From Deltaproteobacteria bacterium (lineage in GTDB: Bacteria > Desulfobacterota > Desulfobacteria > Desulfobacterales > B30-G6), in the NCBI GenBank assembly GCA_003647375.1, contig QMMS01000318.1, positions 1-5,457 of the forward strand: a stretch of DNA of 5,457 nucleotides, read 5' to 3'. Every line of letters begins with the position of its first letter. Within the stretch, counting starts at the first letter, position 1. The translations under genes were made by a program, and so were the position numbers. Of the stretch, positions 5,380 to 5,457 are shown one piece after another. The notes under the pieces are model-generated. The model did no database searches, was not told the origin of the DNA, and worked only from the letters and a program-made list of their open reading frames with translations.

Positions 5380-5454
5380 TGGAGCGGGAAACGGGATTTG
5401 AACCCGCGACTTCGACCTTGGCAAGGTCGCACTCTACCACTGAGTTATTCCCGC
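5380..5454 (-). tRNA. tRNA-Gly (GCC)
   Basis: The minus strand folds as a complete cloverleaf. The acceptor GCGGGAA pairs with TTCCCGC. The D-arm is ACTC-AGTGGTA-GAGT. The anticodon stem CGACC/GGTCG carries loop TTGCCAA with anticodon GCC (5422-5420). The T-arm is GCGGG-TTCAAAT-CCCGT with one G-U pair. The discriminator is U and CCA is encoded at 5382-5380. It lies 7 bases upstream of tRNA-Cys, so the two are almost certainly one transcript whose promoter is beyond the right edge. Confidence 0.97.
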
Positions 5455-5457
5455 TCA

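Noticed and set aside
5298..5454. tRNA pair as an integration site for a mobile island
   Set aside because: Both tRNAs are complete, and no duplicated tRNA 3' end or integrase gene is found in the window.

Overview
The window looks like chromosomal DNA from a strictly anaerobic, aromatic-degrading bacterium, most likely a member of the Desulfobacterota (the former Deltaproteobacteria; sulfate reducers or relatives). The main evidence is a bamB-bamC pair for ATP-independent (class II) benzoyl-CoA reductase. The several families of intergenic palindromic repeats also fit such genomes. The phylum is inferred from gene content and remembered similarity, not from a search.

Layout. Positions 1-137 (minus) hold the 5' part of a small ORF that runs off the left edge. 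It begins like a GxxExxY-family protein and sits against a dispersed-repeat sequence (about 138-175). Positions 232-2707 (minus) hold bamB and then bamC, overlapping by 17 bases. Positions 2708-3442 have no convincing gene. They hold the bamB leader, a 62-base cloverleaf-shaped repeat (2899-2960), an AT-rich stretch with nothing recognisable, and a block containing two related palindromes (3240-3436) that ends just before the next gene. Positions 3443-5108 (plus) hold a two-gene overlapping unit: a small metallophosphoesterase, and an unusual protein joining a ParB/Srx-like domain to an Lrp/AsnC-type ligand-binding (RAM) domain without a helix-turn-helix. Positions 5109-5297 hold a long inverted repeat and a terminator serving the minus strand. 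Positions 5298-5454 (minus) hold tRNA-Cys(GCA) and tRNA-Gly(GCC), 7 bases apart and both with encoded CCA ends.

Function. BamB and BamC together form the catalytic unit that reduces benzoyl-CoA to the cyclic 1,5-dienoyl-CoA, the key dearomatising step of anaerobic aromatic catabolism. BamB carries the tungsten-pterin site and one Fe-S cluster, and BamC carries three more clusters. No electron-supply subunits (bamD-I) or downstream genes are visible here, so this may be a stand-alone or paralogous pair. The metallophosphoesterase and ParB-RAM genes are probably co-transcribed and may be translationally coupled. Their job is unknown, and this is the least explained part of the window. The tRNA pair converges on this unit from the right.
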